Assembly: GCA_027489835.1 (NCBI GenBank)
Contig: JAIXZF010000001.1
Span: 1-7,626 of the forward strand
Length of the DNA stretch: 7,626 nucleotides
Direction of reading: 5' to 3'
Source of the DNA: Hyphomicrobiales bacterium
GTDB lineage: Bacteria > Pseudomonadota > Alphaproteobacteria > Rhizobiales > Beijerinckiaceae
Shown here: positions 1-6,585 of the stretch, in pieces
Layout: every line of letters begins with the position of its first letter
How positions within the stretch are numbered: the stretch's first letter is position 1
Notes under the pieces: model-generated
The model's input: the letters and a program-made list of their open reading frames with translations, nothing else
Told to the model about the DNA's origin: nothing
Database searches by the model: none
Position numbers and translations under genes: made by a program

Positions 1-3
1 CGG

Positions 4-31
4 GGGCGCGCGGCGTGATTGCGGCGCGCCC
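4..31 (-). terminator. Possible hairpin terminator downstream of gap
   Basis: Perfect 8-bp inverted repeat GGGCGCGC (4-11) and GCGCGCCC (24-31), with a 12-nt centre in which three more pairs are possible. It starts about 11 nt past the gap stop codon, where a terminator or 3'-end stabilising hairpin would sit. There is no T-run on either strand, so it is not a classical intrinsic terminator. Short GC inverted repeats also arise easily by chance at this base composition. Confidence 0.3.
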
Positions 32-42
32 GTGACGCTTCG

Positions 43-1053
43 TCAGATCAGCTTCGCCATGGCGACGGCGGTGTCGGACATGCGGTTGGAGAAGCCCCAC
101 TCGTTGTCATACCAGGACAGCACCCTGACCATGCGCTCGTCCATCACCTTGGTCTGATCGAGGGCGAAGGTGGAGGAAGCGGGAGCGTGGTTGAAGTCGA
201 CCGAGACGTTGGGCTGGTCGGTGACGGCGAGGATGCCCTTCAGCGGGCCGCGCGCAGCCGCCTTCTGGATCGCCTCGTTGACCTTCTCGACCGTGGTCTT
301 GCGCTTGGCCATGAACTTGAAGTCCACCACCGAGACGTTCGGCACCGGCACGCGGATCGAGGTGCCATCGAGGCGGCCCTTGAGCTCGGGGATGACAAGG
401 CCGATGGCCTTGGCGGCGCCCGTCGAGGTCGGGATCATCGACATGGCGGCGGCGCGGGCGCGATAGAGATCCTTGTGCATGGTGTCCAGCGTGGGCTGGT
501 CGCCGGTGTAGGCGTGGATCGTGGTCATGAAGCCCTTGTCGATGCCGACGGCCTTGTGCAGCACCGCCACGACGGGCGCGAGGCAGTTGGTGGTGCACGA
601 CGCGTTCGAGACGACGAGGTGATCCTTGAGCAGCGCGCCGTCGTTGACGCCGTAGACGACCGTGAGGTCGGCATTGTCGCAGGGGGCGGAGACCAGCACC
701 CGCTTGGCGCCGGCGGCGAGGTGCGCGGCGGCCTTGTCGCGGGTGGTGAAGATGCCCGTGCATTCCATCGCGATGTCGACGTTCAGCTCCTTGTGCGGAA
801 GCTGCGCGGGATCCTTGATCGCGGTGACGCGGATGCGCTTGCCGTTGACGACGATGGCGTCGCCATCGACCTTCACCTCGGCGGGGAAGCGGCCATGGAC
901 CGAGTCGAAGCGCAGCAGGTGCGCATTGGTCTCGACGGGGCCGAGATCGTTGACGCCGACGACTTCGATGTCCTTGCGCTTGGATTCGACGATGGCGCGA
1001 AGCACGTTGCGGCCAATGCGGCCGAAGCCGTTGATGAAGACGCGGACGGTCAT
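43..1053 (-). CDS. gap: Type I glyceraldehyde-3-phosphate dehydrogenase
   Basis: Cytoplasmic enzyme that reversibly oxidises and phosphorylates glyceraldehyde 3-phosphate to 1,3-bisphosphoglycerate with NAD(P), in glycolysis, gluconeogenesis or the Calvin cycle. The 336 aa match the usual family length. Seen: the Rossmann nucleotide loop NGFGRIGR at residues 8-15; VND with the adenosine-binding Asp36; the catalytic signature ASCTTNC with nucleophile Cys153; His180 in [18 protein letters not shown] around 208-216; and the C-terminal [13 protein letters not shown]. The start is supported by AAAGGA (minus strand, 1060-1065) six nt upstream of the ATG. The gene follows tkt on the same strand after a 136-bp spacer, so it may be cotranscribed or have its own promoter; I found no convincing -35/-10 in the spacer. 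Odd: the LDLPHKD segment, which normally carries NAD-favouring Leu-Pro, reads LDTMHKD (Thr191-Met192), so cofactor preference is open. Identification is near certain; NAD versus NADP use is inference. Confidence 0.98.
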   Translation of the reverse strand: MTVRVFINGFGRIGRNVLRAIVESKRKDIEVVGVNDLGPVETNAHLLRFDSVHGRFPAEVKVDGDAIVVNGKRIRVTAIKDPAQLPHKELNVDIAMECTGIFTTRDKAAAHLAAGAKRVLVSAPCDNADLTVVYGVNDGALLKDHLVVSNASCTTNCLAPVVAVLHKAVGIDKGFMTTIHAYTGDQPTLDTMHKDLYRARAAAMSMIPTSTGAAKAIGLVIPELKGRLDGTSIRVPVPNVSVVDFKFMAKRKTTVEKVNEAIQKAAARGPLKGILAVTDQPNVSVDFNHAPASSTFALDQTKVMDERMVRVLSWYDNEWGFSNRMSDTAVAMAKLI

Positions 1054-1092
1054 GGAGGTTCCTTTCGGGAAACTGGCGGAACAGCGGAGGTG

Positions 1093-1121
1093 ACCGCCCT
1101 TTTGCCGGTTTTCACGGCGGT
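1093..1121 (-). repeat. Inverted repeat in the gap leader
   Basis: ACCGCC (1093-1098) and GGCGGT (1116-1121) form a perfect 6-bp inverted repeat around a 17-nt centre, about 40 nt upstream of the gap start. The centre holds an alternative GCCG/CGGC pairing on the minus strand. It could be an mRNA leader hairpin or an operator for gap. No other support exists, and 6-bp arms are weak evidence in GC-rich DNA. Confidence 0.25.
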
Positions 1122-1148
1122 TTCAAGGACGAATTGACCCTGGCCGCA

Positions 1149-1165
1149 CGCAGGTCTGCCCTGCG
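1149..1165 (-). repeat. Small hairpin between tkt and gap
   Basis: CGCAGG (1149-1154), a 5-nt loop, then CCTGCG (1160-1165), about 25 nt after the tkt stop codon. It is a compact, perfect 6-bp stem. It could slow transcription or protect the tkt 3' end if the tkt-gap transcript is cut, but no U-run follows, so I do not call it a terminator. Confidence 0.3.
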
Positions 1166-1189
1166 GGAACTTCCATCCACCAGCGGAAA

Positions 1190-3190
1190 CTACTGGTTGT
1201 GCCGGGCCATCACGGCGTCGGCCACGGCCTCCGCCGTGATGCCGAAATGCTTGTAGAGTTCCTTGTAGGGGCCACTCGCCCCGAAGCCCGTCATGCCGAC
1301 GAAGCCGCCCTCGGGGCCGACCAGCGCGTCCCAGCCCATGCGGATGCCGGCCTCGACCGCGACCTTGATCCGGGCGGAGCCGATGACCTTGCGGCGCACC
1401 TCCTCGGGCTGGGTGAGGAACAGCTCCAGCGACGGCACGGAGACGATGCGCGCGCGCACGCCGCGCTCGGAGAGCAGCTTGCGCGCCGTGCCGGCGATCT
1501 CGACCTCCGAGCCGGTGGCGAAGATCGTGGCCTCGGCCCGGCCGCCCTCGGCGGGGGTGAGCTCATAGGCGCCCTGGGCGCAGAGGTTCGCGCGGCTGGC
1601 CTCGCAGCGGGCCGGTGTGAGGTTCTGGCGGGTGAGGGCGAGAACGGTGGGGCCGTTCGTGCGCTCGAGCGCGAGCTGCCAGCACTCGGCCGTCTCCATC
1701 GCATCCGCGGGCCTGAGCACGCGCAGGTTGGGGATGGCCCGCAGCGCGGCCAGATGCTCGACCGGCTGGTGGGTTGGCCCATCCTCGCCGAGGCCGATGG
1801 AATCGTGCGTCATGACGTAGATCGCCGGCTGCTCCATCAGTGCCGCGAGGCGGATGGCGGGGCGGCAATAATCGGTGAAGACCATGAAGGTCGCGCCGGC
1901 GGGCCGGAAGCCGCCATGCAGCGAGATGCCGTTCATGGCCGCCGCCATGCCGTGCTCGCGGATGCCGTAATGGATGTAACGGCCGGCCGGGCTCTTCGGC
2001 ATGAAGGGCACGGCGGTCTTCATCTTGGTGTTGTTCGAGGGCGTCAGGTCGGCCGAGCCCAGCACCAGTTCCGGCATCACGGGCGTGATCGCCTCCAGCG
2101 CCATCTCGGAGGCCTTGCGGGTGGCGACGGTGGGCGGGTTCGCCGCCAGCGCCGCCTTGTGCGCGGCGATGGCCTTGCCGAGCTTGGCCGGCAGTTCGCG
2201 CGCCAGGCGGCGGTTGAACTCCGACTGCTTCTTCGGCGGCAGGGCGGCGAAGGTCGCTTCCCAGGCCTTGCGGGACTCGGCGCCGCGCGCGCCCGCCTCG
2301 CGCCAGGCGTCGAGCGCGGCGGGGGCAATGTCGAAGGCCGTGGCGCTGAGGCCGAGCTTCGCCTTGGTCGCGGCCAGCTCCTCGGCGCCAAGCGGCTCGC
2401 CATGGGCCTTGGAGGTGCCGGCCTTCTTGGGCGCGCCATAGCCGATCACCGTCTTGCAGGCGATGAGGCTCGGACGGCTCGACGCCTTGGCGCGCTGAAG
2501 CGCGGCCAGAATCGCGTCGGGATCATGCCCGTCGACGCGCTCGGCGCGCCAGCCGGCCGACTGGAAGCGCTTCAGCTGGTCAACCGAGTCGGACATGGAG
2601 AGCGGCCCGTCGATCGAGATGCCGTTGTCGTCGAACAGCACGATGAGCTTGCCGAGCTTCTGATGGCCGGCGAGGGCGATGGCTTCCTGGCTGATGCCCT
2701 CCATCAGGTCGCCATCGGAGGCCAGCACATAGGTGTGGTGGTCCACGACGCGCCTGCCGAACTCGGCCGCGAGCATGCGCTCGGCCATGGCGAAGCCGAC
2801 CGCCGTGGCGATGCCCTGCCCGAGCGGGCCGGTCGTCATCTCGACGCCGGGCGTGTGGCCGACTTCCGGATGGCCCGGCGTCTTCGAGTGGAGCTGGCGG
2901 AAGCGCTTGATCTCGTCGAGCGTCATGCCGGGCGCGCCGGTCAGGTGCAGCAGCGCGTAGATCAGCATCGAGCCATGGCCGGCGGAGAGCACGAAGCGGT
3001 CGCGGTCGGGCCAGGAGGGGTTGGCCGCGTCGAACTTCATCACCTGCGAGAACAGCACGGCCGCGATGTCGGCGGCCCCCAGCGGCAGGCCGGGATGACC
3101 CGACTTGGCCTGCTCAACGGCATCCATCGCCAGCGAACGGATGGCATTGGCCAGAAGGTCATGCTGCTTGCGGTCGATGGTCTGCGACAT
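1190..3190 (-). CDS. tkt: Transketolase
   Basis: Thiamine-diphosphate (ThDP) and Mg-dependent enzyme moving two-carbon ketol units between sugar phosphates in the non-oxidative pentose phosphate pathway and the Calvin cycle; cytoplasmic, dimeric in the family. The 666 aa match normal bacterial transketolases (about 660-670). Seen in order: [12 protein letters not shown] (30-41) with His31; [14 protein letters not shown] (70-83) with His72; [12 protein letters not shown] (115-126); the ThDP/Mg motif ASDGDLMEG at 157-165 ending in [10 protein letters not shown] (186-195); the pyrimidine domain with [12 protein letters not shown] (410-421), where Glu412 is the expected catalytic glutamate; [15 protein letters not shown] (466-480); and a C-terminal domain from about 550. 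The frame stays open 29 codons further, to a TTG at 3277, but that codon lies inside the -35 box of the predicted promoter. MSQTID at 3190, with AAGG ten nt upstream, is therefore the start chosen. It is followed by gap on the same strand. Confidence 0.98.
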   Translation of the reverse strand: MSQTIDRKQHDLLANAIRSLAMDAVEQAKSGHPGLPLGAADIAAVLFSQVMKFDAANPSWPDRDRFVLSAGHGSMLIYALLHLTGAPGMTLDEIKRFRQLHSKTPGHPEVGHTPGVEMTTGPLGQGIATAVGFAMAERMLAAEFGRRVVDHHTYVLASDGDLMEGISQEAIALAGHQKLGKLIVLFDDNGISIDGPLSMSDSVDQLKRFQSAGWRAERVDGHDPDAILAALQRAKASSRPSLIACKTVIGYGAPKKAGTSKAHGEPLGAEELAATKAKLGLSATAFDIAPAALDAWREAGARGAESRKAWEATFAALPPKKQSEFNRRLARELPAKLGKAIAAHKAALAANPPTVATRKASEMALEAITPVMPELVLGSADLTPSNNTKMKTAVPFMPKSPAGRYIHYGIREHGMAAAMNGISLHGGFRPAGATFMVFTDYCRPAIRLAALMEQPAIYVMTHDSIGLGEDGPTHQPVEHLAALRAIPNLRVLRPADAMETAECWQLALERTNGPTVLALTRQNLTPARCEASRANLCAQGAYELTPAEGGRAEATIFATGSEVEIAGTARKLLSERGVRARIVSVPSLELFLTQPEEVRRKVIGSARIKVAVEAGIRMGWDALVGPEGGFVGMTGFGASGPYKELYKHFGITAEAVADAVMARHNQ

Positions 3191-3248
3191 GGAGGGTCCG
3201 CCTTCGGCAAGATAGGGAAAGCCGGCGGTTGGCCGCAGGCTTGCGGGT

Positions 3249-3277
3249 CGATAGGCCGCGCGAGCCCGCGGAGTCAA
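3249..3277 (-). promoter_or_regulatory. Predicted housekeeping-sigma promoter of tkt
   Basis: On the minus strand, -35 TTGACT (3272-3277), a 17-bp spacer, then -10 CTATCG (3249-3254). This resembles the alphaproteobacterial CTTGAC-N17-CTAT-type consensus. The transcription start would be near 3242, giving a tkt leader of about 50 nt that opens with a small CCGCA/TGCGG hairpin (3233-3246). GC-rich arms CCCGCG (3265-3270) and CGCGGG (3285-3290) flank the -35 box and could be part of an operator, although arms this short may be chance. Confidence 0.6.
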
Positions 3278-3371
3278 CCAAGGGCGCGGGACCGAGCCGG
3301 CGGCCCAACGCGTTGTTCACCACGCTGTGGGCGAATTCGCCATGCCCTGTGCGCCAGCGCGGCAATAGGCT

Positions 3372-3707
3372 ATGTTTCAGCACGAGTCGGAGTTGCAGGT
3401 GACCATTTCATCGTTTGAATCGGCGCTGAATCTTCTGGACGCATCGCTCGGGCAGCTCGAGGCCGCCGCGCAGCGCAAGCTCGACCTCGAGCGCAGCCGC
3501 GGCAATCTCGAGACCGAGCTCGCCATCATGCAGGACGACCGCGCCCGCCTCGCGACCGATCTCGACGGCGCCCTTTCGCGGCTCAAGCAGGTGGAGGTGG
3601 CGGCCGGCCATGCGGTCCAGCGCCTTGATCGCGCCATGCTCGCCATCCATTCGGCGCTCGGAGCGGAGCCCGCCCCGCAGGCGGGCCGGCCTAACGGAGA
3701 GCATTGA
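3372..3707 (+). CDS. Small coiled-coil protein, DUF4164 / ZauP-like
   Basis: Protein of 111 aa, almost entirely predicted helix and coiled coil from about residue 14 to 95, rich in Leu, Ala, Glu, Arg and Asp in heptad-like order (ALNLLDASLGQLEAAAQRK, then LARLKQV-type repeats). It has no membrane segment, signal or catalytic motif, and it resembles the DUF4164 family. It lies 1 nt upstream of zapA in a clear two-gene unit. In Caulobacter the coiled-coil protein encoded just upstream of zapA is ZauP, which works with ZapA to focus the FtsZ ring; the same role here is inferred from position and coiled-coil character, not from proven homology. The start is uncertain: the ATG at 3372 has no good ribosome-binding site, whereas the in-frame GTG at 3399 has GGAG six nt upstream and would give 102 aa. 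Confidence 0.8.
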   Translation: MFQHESELQVTISSFESALNLLDASLGQLEAAAQRKLDLERSRGNLETELAIMQDDRARLATDLDGALSRLKQVEVAAGHAVQRLDRAMLAIHSALGAEPAPQAGRPNGEH

Positions 3708-3708
3708 G

Positions 3709-4071
3709 ATGGGCCAGGTCACCGTCACCATCGCCGGCAAGGTCTACCGGATGTCCTGCGGCGACGGCGAGGAAGCGCATCTCGAAAGCCTCGCCGCCCT
3801 CTACGACTCGCGCATCGAGGAGATGCGCAAGGGGCTCGGAGAGCTTGGCGACATGCGGCTTCACGTGATGGCGGCGCTGACGCTGGCCGATGAGATGACC
3901 GAGCTGAAGATGCGGGTGGGCCTGCTCGAGCAGAAGCTTGACGCGGTGAAGGGCGATGCGGGCTCGGCCGGCGCGCGGGCCGAGGAGGTCGAGCGCCGCG
4001 CGGTCGAAGCCATTTCGGGCGCGGCCGACCGGATCGAGAAGGTGGCGCGCGCCCTGGCGCCCGCCGGCTGA
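3709..4071 (+). CDS. zapA: Cell division protein ZapA
   Basis: Cytoplasmic FtsZ-associated protein that crosslinks and bundles FtsZ filaments at midcell. The 120 aa are typical for the family. Seen: an N-terminal beta-strand head MGQVTVTIAGKVYRM (1-15), the family segment CGDGEEAHLESLAALYDSRI (17-36), then a long helix (about 45-112) expected to form the antiparallel coiled coil of the ZapA tetramer, with LHVMAALTLADEMTEL at 51-66. The frame is open further upstream, but the ATG at 3709 sits just after the stop of the preceding coiled-coil gene (TGA-G-ATG) and aligns with the normal ZapA N terminus. A GGAGA lies about 9 nt upstream. The gene ends 4 bp before the stop codon of the convergent CitE-like gene. 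Confidence 0.95.
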   Translation: MGQVTVTIAGKVYRMSCGDGEEAHLESLAALYDSRIEEMRKGLGELGDMRLHVMAALTLADEMTELKMRVGLLEQKLDAVKGDAGSAGARAEEVERRAVEAISGAADRIEKVARALAPAG

Positions 4072-4075
4072 CTCC

Positions 4076-4951
4076 TCAAATCCTGAGCGCGGCGTCGAAG
4101 GCGATCAGCCGCCGCGCCATCTCGACATGCAGCGTCTCGACCATCGCGCCGTCGAGCGCGATCGCGCCCTTGCCCGCGTTCTCGGGCCGCGCGAAGGCCT
4201 CGACGATGGCCCTCGCCCGCGCCAGCTCCGCCTCGGACGGCGAGAAGGCCCTGTTGACCGGCTCGATCTGCGCGGGATGGATCACGGTCTTGCCGTCGAA
4301 GCCCATGTCGCGGCCCTGCATCGCCTCCGCCTCGAGCCCGGCGACATCCCGGACGTCGTTGAAGACGCTGTCGAGGATGGCGAGGCCGTGCGCGCGCGCC
4401 GCGGCCAAAGCCGTCATCAGCCAGGGCACCAGCGGCGCGCGGCCTGGCACGAGGCGCGTCCCCGTCTCGCGGGCGAGATCGTTCGCGCCCATGACGAAGC
4501 CCGCCAGCCGCGAGCCGGGCTCGCGCGCCGAGGCCGCGATGCTGCCGGCATCGAGGATGGCGAGCGGGGTCTCGATCATGGCCCAGATCCGCGTGCGCTC
4601 CGCCGCGCCCAGCGCTTCGAGGCGCCGCGACGCCTCGCGCAGCGTCGCCGCCGCATCGACCTTGGGCAGCAGGATGCCGTCGCAGCCCGAGCGTGCGGCT
4701 GCGGCGAGGTCGGCCTCGAACCAGGGCATGCCGGGCGCGTTGACGCGGATCAGCAGCTCGCGCCGGCCAAATCCGCCGGCTGCAATCGCCTCCACGGACT
4801 GCGCGCGCGCCGTGTCCTTCTGAGCCGGCGCGACCGCGTCCTCGCAGTCGAGGATCACCATGTCGGCTGCCAGCGTCCGCGCCTTGTCGATGGCGCGCAC
4901 GTTCGAGGCGGGCAGGTAGAGCGCGGCGCGGCGCGGTCGGTGAAGCGGCAT
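4076..4951 (-). CDS. CitE/HpcH-family acyl-CoA lyase (malyl-CoA lyase-like)
   Basis: Predicted Mg-dependent TIM-barrel C-C lyase of the HpcH/HpaI aldolase, citrate lyase beta-chain family, which cleaves or forms (3S)-malyl-CoA, citramalyl-CoA or related esters. The 291 aa fit the family. Seen: RAALYLPASN (8-17); ILDCEDAVAP (33-42); LIRVNAPG (67-74) with Arg69; GILLPKVD (92-99); IWAMIETPLA (122-131) with probable metal ligand Glu127; GANDLA (155-160) with probable metal ligand Asp158; GFDGKTVIHPAQI (217-229); and the C-terminal lid-like GAIALDGAM (262-270). No citDEF partners are nearby, so a stand-alone lyase is more likely than citrate lyase. The frame stays open upstream with alternative ATGs at 4999 and 5008, but those lie inside a nested inverted repeat, and family members begin just before the LYLPASN strand, so 4951 is preferred although its ribosome-binding site is weak. 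Exact substrate unknown. Confidence 0.9.
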   Translation of the reverse strand: MPLHRPRRAALYLPASNVRAIDKARTLAADMVILDCEDAVAPAQKDTARAQSVEAIAAGGFGRRELLIRVNAPGMPWFEADLAAAARSGCDGILLPKVDAAATLREASRRLEALGAAERTRIWAMIETPLAILDAGSIAASAREPGSRLAGFVMGANDLARETGTRLVPGRAPLVPWLMTALAAARAHGLAILDSVFNDVRDVAGLEAEAMQGRDMGFDGKTVIHPAQIEPVNRAFSPSEAELARARAIVEAFARPENAGKGAIALDGAMVETLHVEMARRLIAFDAALRI

Positions 4952-4978
4952 GGACAGCTCGTGGCGAAGCAGGCGGGT

Positions 4979-5039
4979 CGGTCCGGCCAAGGCTGTCATT
5001 GCCTGCATCGCATGGCAATGCGCGCGCTGCGCCGGACCG
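4979..5039. promoter_or_regulatory. Nested, co-centred inverted repeats (candidate operator or hairpin)
   Basis: Two perfect inverted repeats share almost the same centre. The outer arms are CGGTCCGGC (4979-4987) and GCCGGACCG (5031-5039), centred at 5009. The inner arms are CATTGCC (4997-5003) and GGCAATG (5014-5020), centred at 5008.5. Together they could fold as a 9-bp stem, an internal loop of 9 and 10 nt, a 7-bp stem and a 10-nt loop, or act as a DNA dyad for a dimeric regulator. The element sits between the divergent CitE-like and dehydratase genes, where both promoters must lie. No regulator gene is in the window and I found no clear -35/-10 in the spacer. Confidence 0.5.
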
Positions 5040-5075
5040 GGAGATTGCGAACGGCGCCGCTCTGGGCCAGAAGCA

Positions 5076-5088
5076 GGATGCAGCATCC
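5076..5088. repeat. 13-bp perfect dyad upstream of the dehydratase gene
   Basis: GGATGC-A-GCATCC is a perfect palindrome about a single central base, ending 10 nt before the chosen ATG at 5099 and containing an alternative ATG (5078). The centre is too tight for a fully paired RNA hairpin, so a protein-binding half-site pair is the more natural reading. Its GATGCAG core also appears inverted at 5003-5009 inside the nested dyad. Function unproven. Confidence 0.3.
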
Positions 5089-5098
5089 GCAGGCTCCC

Positions 5099-6052
5099 AT
5101 GACCCGTCCCGCTCCCGTCAGCCGTTCCGACATCGCAGCCGCCGCGGCGCGCATCGAGGGCCATGTCCGCAGGACGCCGGTGATGGAGCTTGCGCGCGGG
5201 GCGCTCGGCGGGGACTGGACACCCGTGCTGAAGCTCGAGCTTCTCCAGCATGCCGGCTCCTTCAAGCCGCGCGGGGCGTTCAACAACCTTCTGTCGCGCG
5301 AGGCTTCCGCCGCCGGCGTCGCCGCCGCCTCGGGGGGCAATCACGGCGCGGCCGTCGCCTATGCGGCGCTGAAGCTCGGCCGCAAGGCGCGCATCTTTGT
5401 CCCGGAGATCTCGAGCCCCGCCAAGATCGATGCGATCCGCCGCTTCGGCGCCGATGTGGTGATCGGCGGCGCGCGCTATGACGACGCGCAGGCGGCGTGC
5501 GACGCCTATGTCGCCGAGAGCGGCGCGCTGAAGGTTCATCCCTTCGCAGCCGCCGAGACGATTGCCGGGCAGGGCACGCTGGCGATGGAATGGGACGGGC
5601 AGGCCCGCGTCGACAGCGCGCTGATCGCTGTCGGCGGAGGCGGGCTCATCTCGGGCGCGGCCGCCTGGTGGGCAGGGCAGGACGTCCGCGTCATCGGGGT
5701 CGAACCCGAAGGCTCGCGTGCGCTGCATGCGGCGCTCGCGGCCGGGGGCGCCGTCGACGTCTCGGTCCAGTCCGTGGCCGCCGACTCGCTCGGCGCGCGC
5801 AATGTCGGCGAACTCGTCTATGAGGTGTGCCGCGAGACGGTCGACCATGTCGCGCTGGTGCCGGACACAGCCATCACCGAAGCGCAGGCCACGCTCTGGC
5901 GCGATTTCCGCATCGCGACCGAGCCGGGGGGCGCCGCGGCCTTCGCCGCGATCCTGTGCGGAGCCCATACGCCCGCGCCGGGCGAACGCGTCGGCATCCT
6001 GGTCTGCGGCGGCAATGTCGAGCTCGCCAAGCTGCAGGGCACGCTCGGATGA
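5099..6052 (+). CDS. PLP-dependent serine/threonine dehydratase-like enzyme
   Basis: Fold-type II PLP enzyme of the threonine dehydratase/serine racemase group, predicted to deaminate serine, threonine or a related hydroxyamino acid to a 2-oxo acid and ammonia in the cytoplasm. The 317 aa correspond to a catalytic domain without a C-terminal ACT regulatory domain, as in the short catabolic or racemase-like forms. Seen: KLELLQHAGSFKPRGAFN (45-62) with PLP lysine Lys56; ASGGNHG (77-83), which contacts the cofactor ring; the phosphate-binding glycine loop GGGGLISG (179-186); VEPEGS (201-206); EPGGAAAFAA (275-284); and CGGN (303-306). The start is a choice between ATG 5099 and ATG 5078 (seven codons longer); 5099 places the family's N-terminal helix SRSDIAAAAARIEGHVRRTP correctly, but both have weak ribosome-binding sites. 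It heads the operon and overlaps the Nudix gene by 4 nt (ATGA). Exact substrate unknown; threo-hydroxyaspartate lyase or serine racemase activity is possible. Confidence 0.92.
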   Translation: MTRPAPVSRSDIAAAAARIEGHVRRTPVMELARGALGGDWTPVLKLELLQHAGSFKPRGAFNNLLSREASAAGVAAASGGNHGAAVAYAALKLGRKARIFVPEISSPAKIDAIRRFGADVVIGGARYDDAQAACDAYVAESGALKVHPFAAAETIAGQGTLAMEWDGQARVDSALIAVGGGGLISGAAAWWAGQDVRVIGVEPEGSRALHAALAAGGAVDVSVQSVAADSLGARNVGELVYEVCRETVDHVALVPDTAITEAQATLWRDFRIATEPGGAAAFAAILCGAHTPAPGERVGILVCGGNVELAKLQGTLG

Positions 6053-6585
6053 GCCCGCCCGACATCCGCTACGAGACGCGCCACACGTCGCGGCTCATCA
6101 TCCTCGATCCGTCCGGCCGCCTCCTGCTGCTCAAGTACAAAGCCAGCGAGGCGGAGTCGGTGGTCCATCCCGGCCTGAAGGCGTTCTGGTTCACGCCGGG
6201 CGGCGGCATCGAGCCCGGCGAAACTGCCGAAGAAGCGGCGCTGCGCGAAATGGAGGAGGAGGTCGGCCTCACCGGCCTGCCGCTGCTCGGCGAGGTGGCG
6301 CGGCGCGACGCGCTGAACGACCTCTTCACGCGCGCGGCCTTCTGCCATGAGCGCTATTTCCTCGTCCGGACGCCGTCCACCGCCTTCGACACGGCGCGGC
6401 TGGCCGAGACCGACCAGGACGAGGTTCTCGAAGTGCGCTGGTGGGAGATCGACGCCTTCGCGGCGAGCGGCGAAGTGCTGATTCCGGCCGGCGCGCTCGG
6501 GCTTGCGCGGCGCCTGGCCGAGGGCCGCATGCCGACCGAGCCAGTCGATCTCGGCGCGCACGCCGCGACGGAGCGGCTGCCTTGA
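6049..6585 (+). CDS. Nudix hydrolase
   Basis: Predicted Mg-dependent hydrolase of a nucleoside diphosphate linked to another group, 178 aa, cytoplasmic. The Nudix box GX5EX7REUXEEXGU is complete at residues 52-74: Gly52, Glu58, Arg66-Glu67, Glu70-Glu71, Gly73-Leu74, preceded by FWFTPGG. An N-terminal strand pair (RLIILDPSGRLLLLKYK, 15-31) and the later EVRWWEI strand complete the fold. The start ATG overlaps the dehydratase stop (ATGA), indicating translational coupling; the frame is open further upstream only as a shadow of that gene. The end overlaps the next gene's TTG start by 4 nt (TTGA). Substrate cannot be told from the sequence; a metabolite-cleaning or signalling-nucleotide role in the operon is inference. 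Confidence 0.92.
   Translation: MSPPDIRYETRHTSRLIILDPSGRLLLLKYKASEAESVVHPGLKAFWFTPGGGIEPGETAEEAALREMEEEVGLTGLPLLGEVARRDALNDLFTRAAFCHERYFLVRTPSTAFDTARLAETDQDEVLEVRWWEIDAFAASGEVLIPAGALGLARRLAEGRMPTEPVDLGAHAATERLP

Noticed and set aside
19..1137. A 372-codon plus-strand open frame antisense to gap
   Set aside because: It is the complement shadow of an intact GAPDH, with low-complexity Asp/Gly/Val/His-rich translation and no domain.
1054..1189. A separate gap promoter using TTGAAA on the minus strand (near 1120-1125)
   Set aside because: Spacing of 16-18 bp leads only to AAAAGG-like sequence, which does not resemble a -10 element of this group, so it is not listed as a promoter.
1199..3418. A 739-codon open frame on the plus strand antisense to tkt
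   Set aside because: Its residues are the Gly/Arg/Ala/His/Asp-rich mix typical of a shadow frame in GC-rich DNA, it has no recognisable domain, and the opposite strand encodes a complete transketolase.
3956..5098. Upstream extension of the dehydratase frame running through zapA and across the CitE-like gene
   Set aside because: The extension overlaps two well-supported genes, translates to low-complexity Arg/Ala sequence, and family homology begins only at about 5099.
4952..5968. Upstream extension of the CitE-like frame on the minus strand
   Set aside because: It runs antisense through the dehydratase gene; the lyase family begins just before the LYLPASN strand, and the extra residues resemble no domain.
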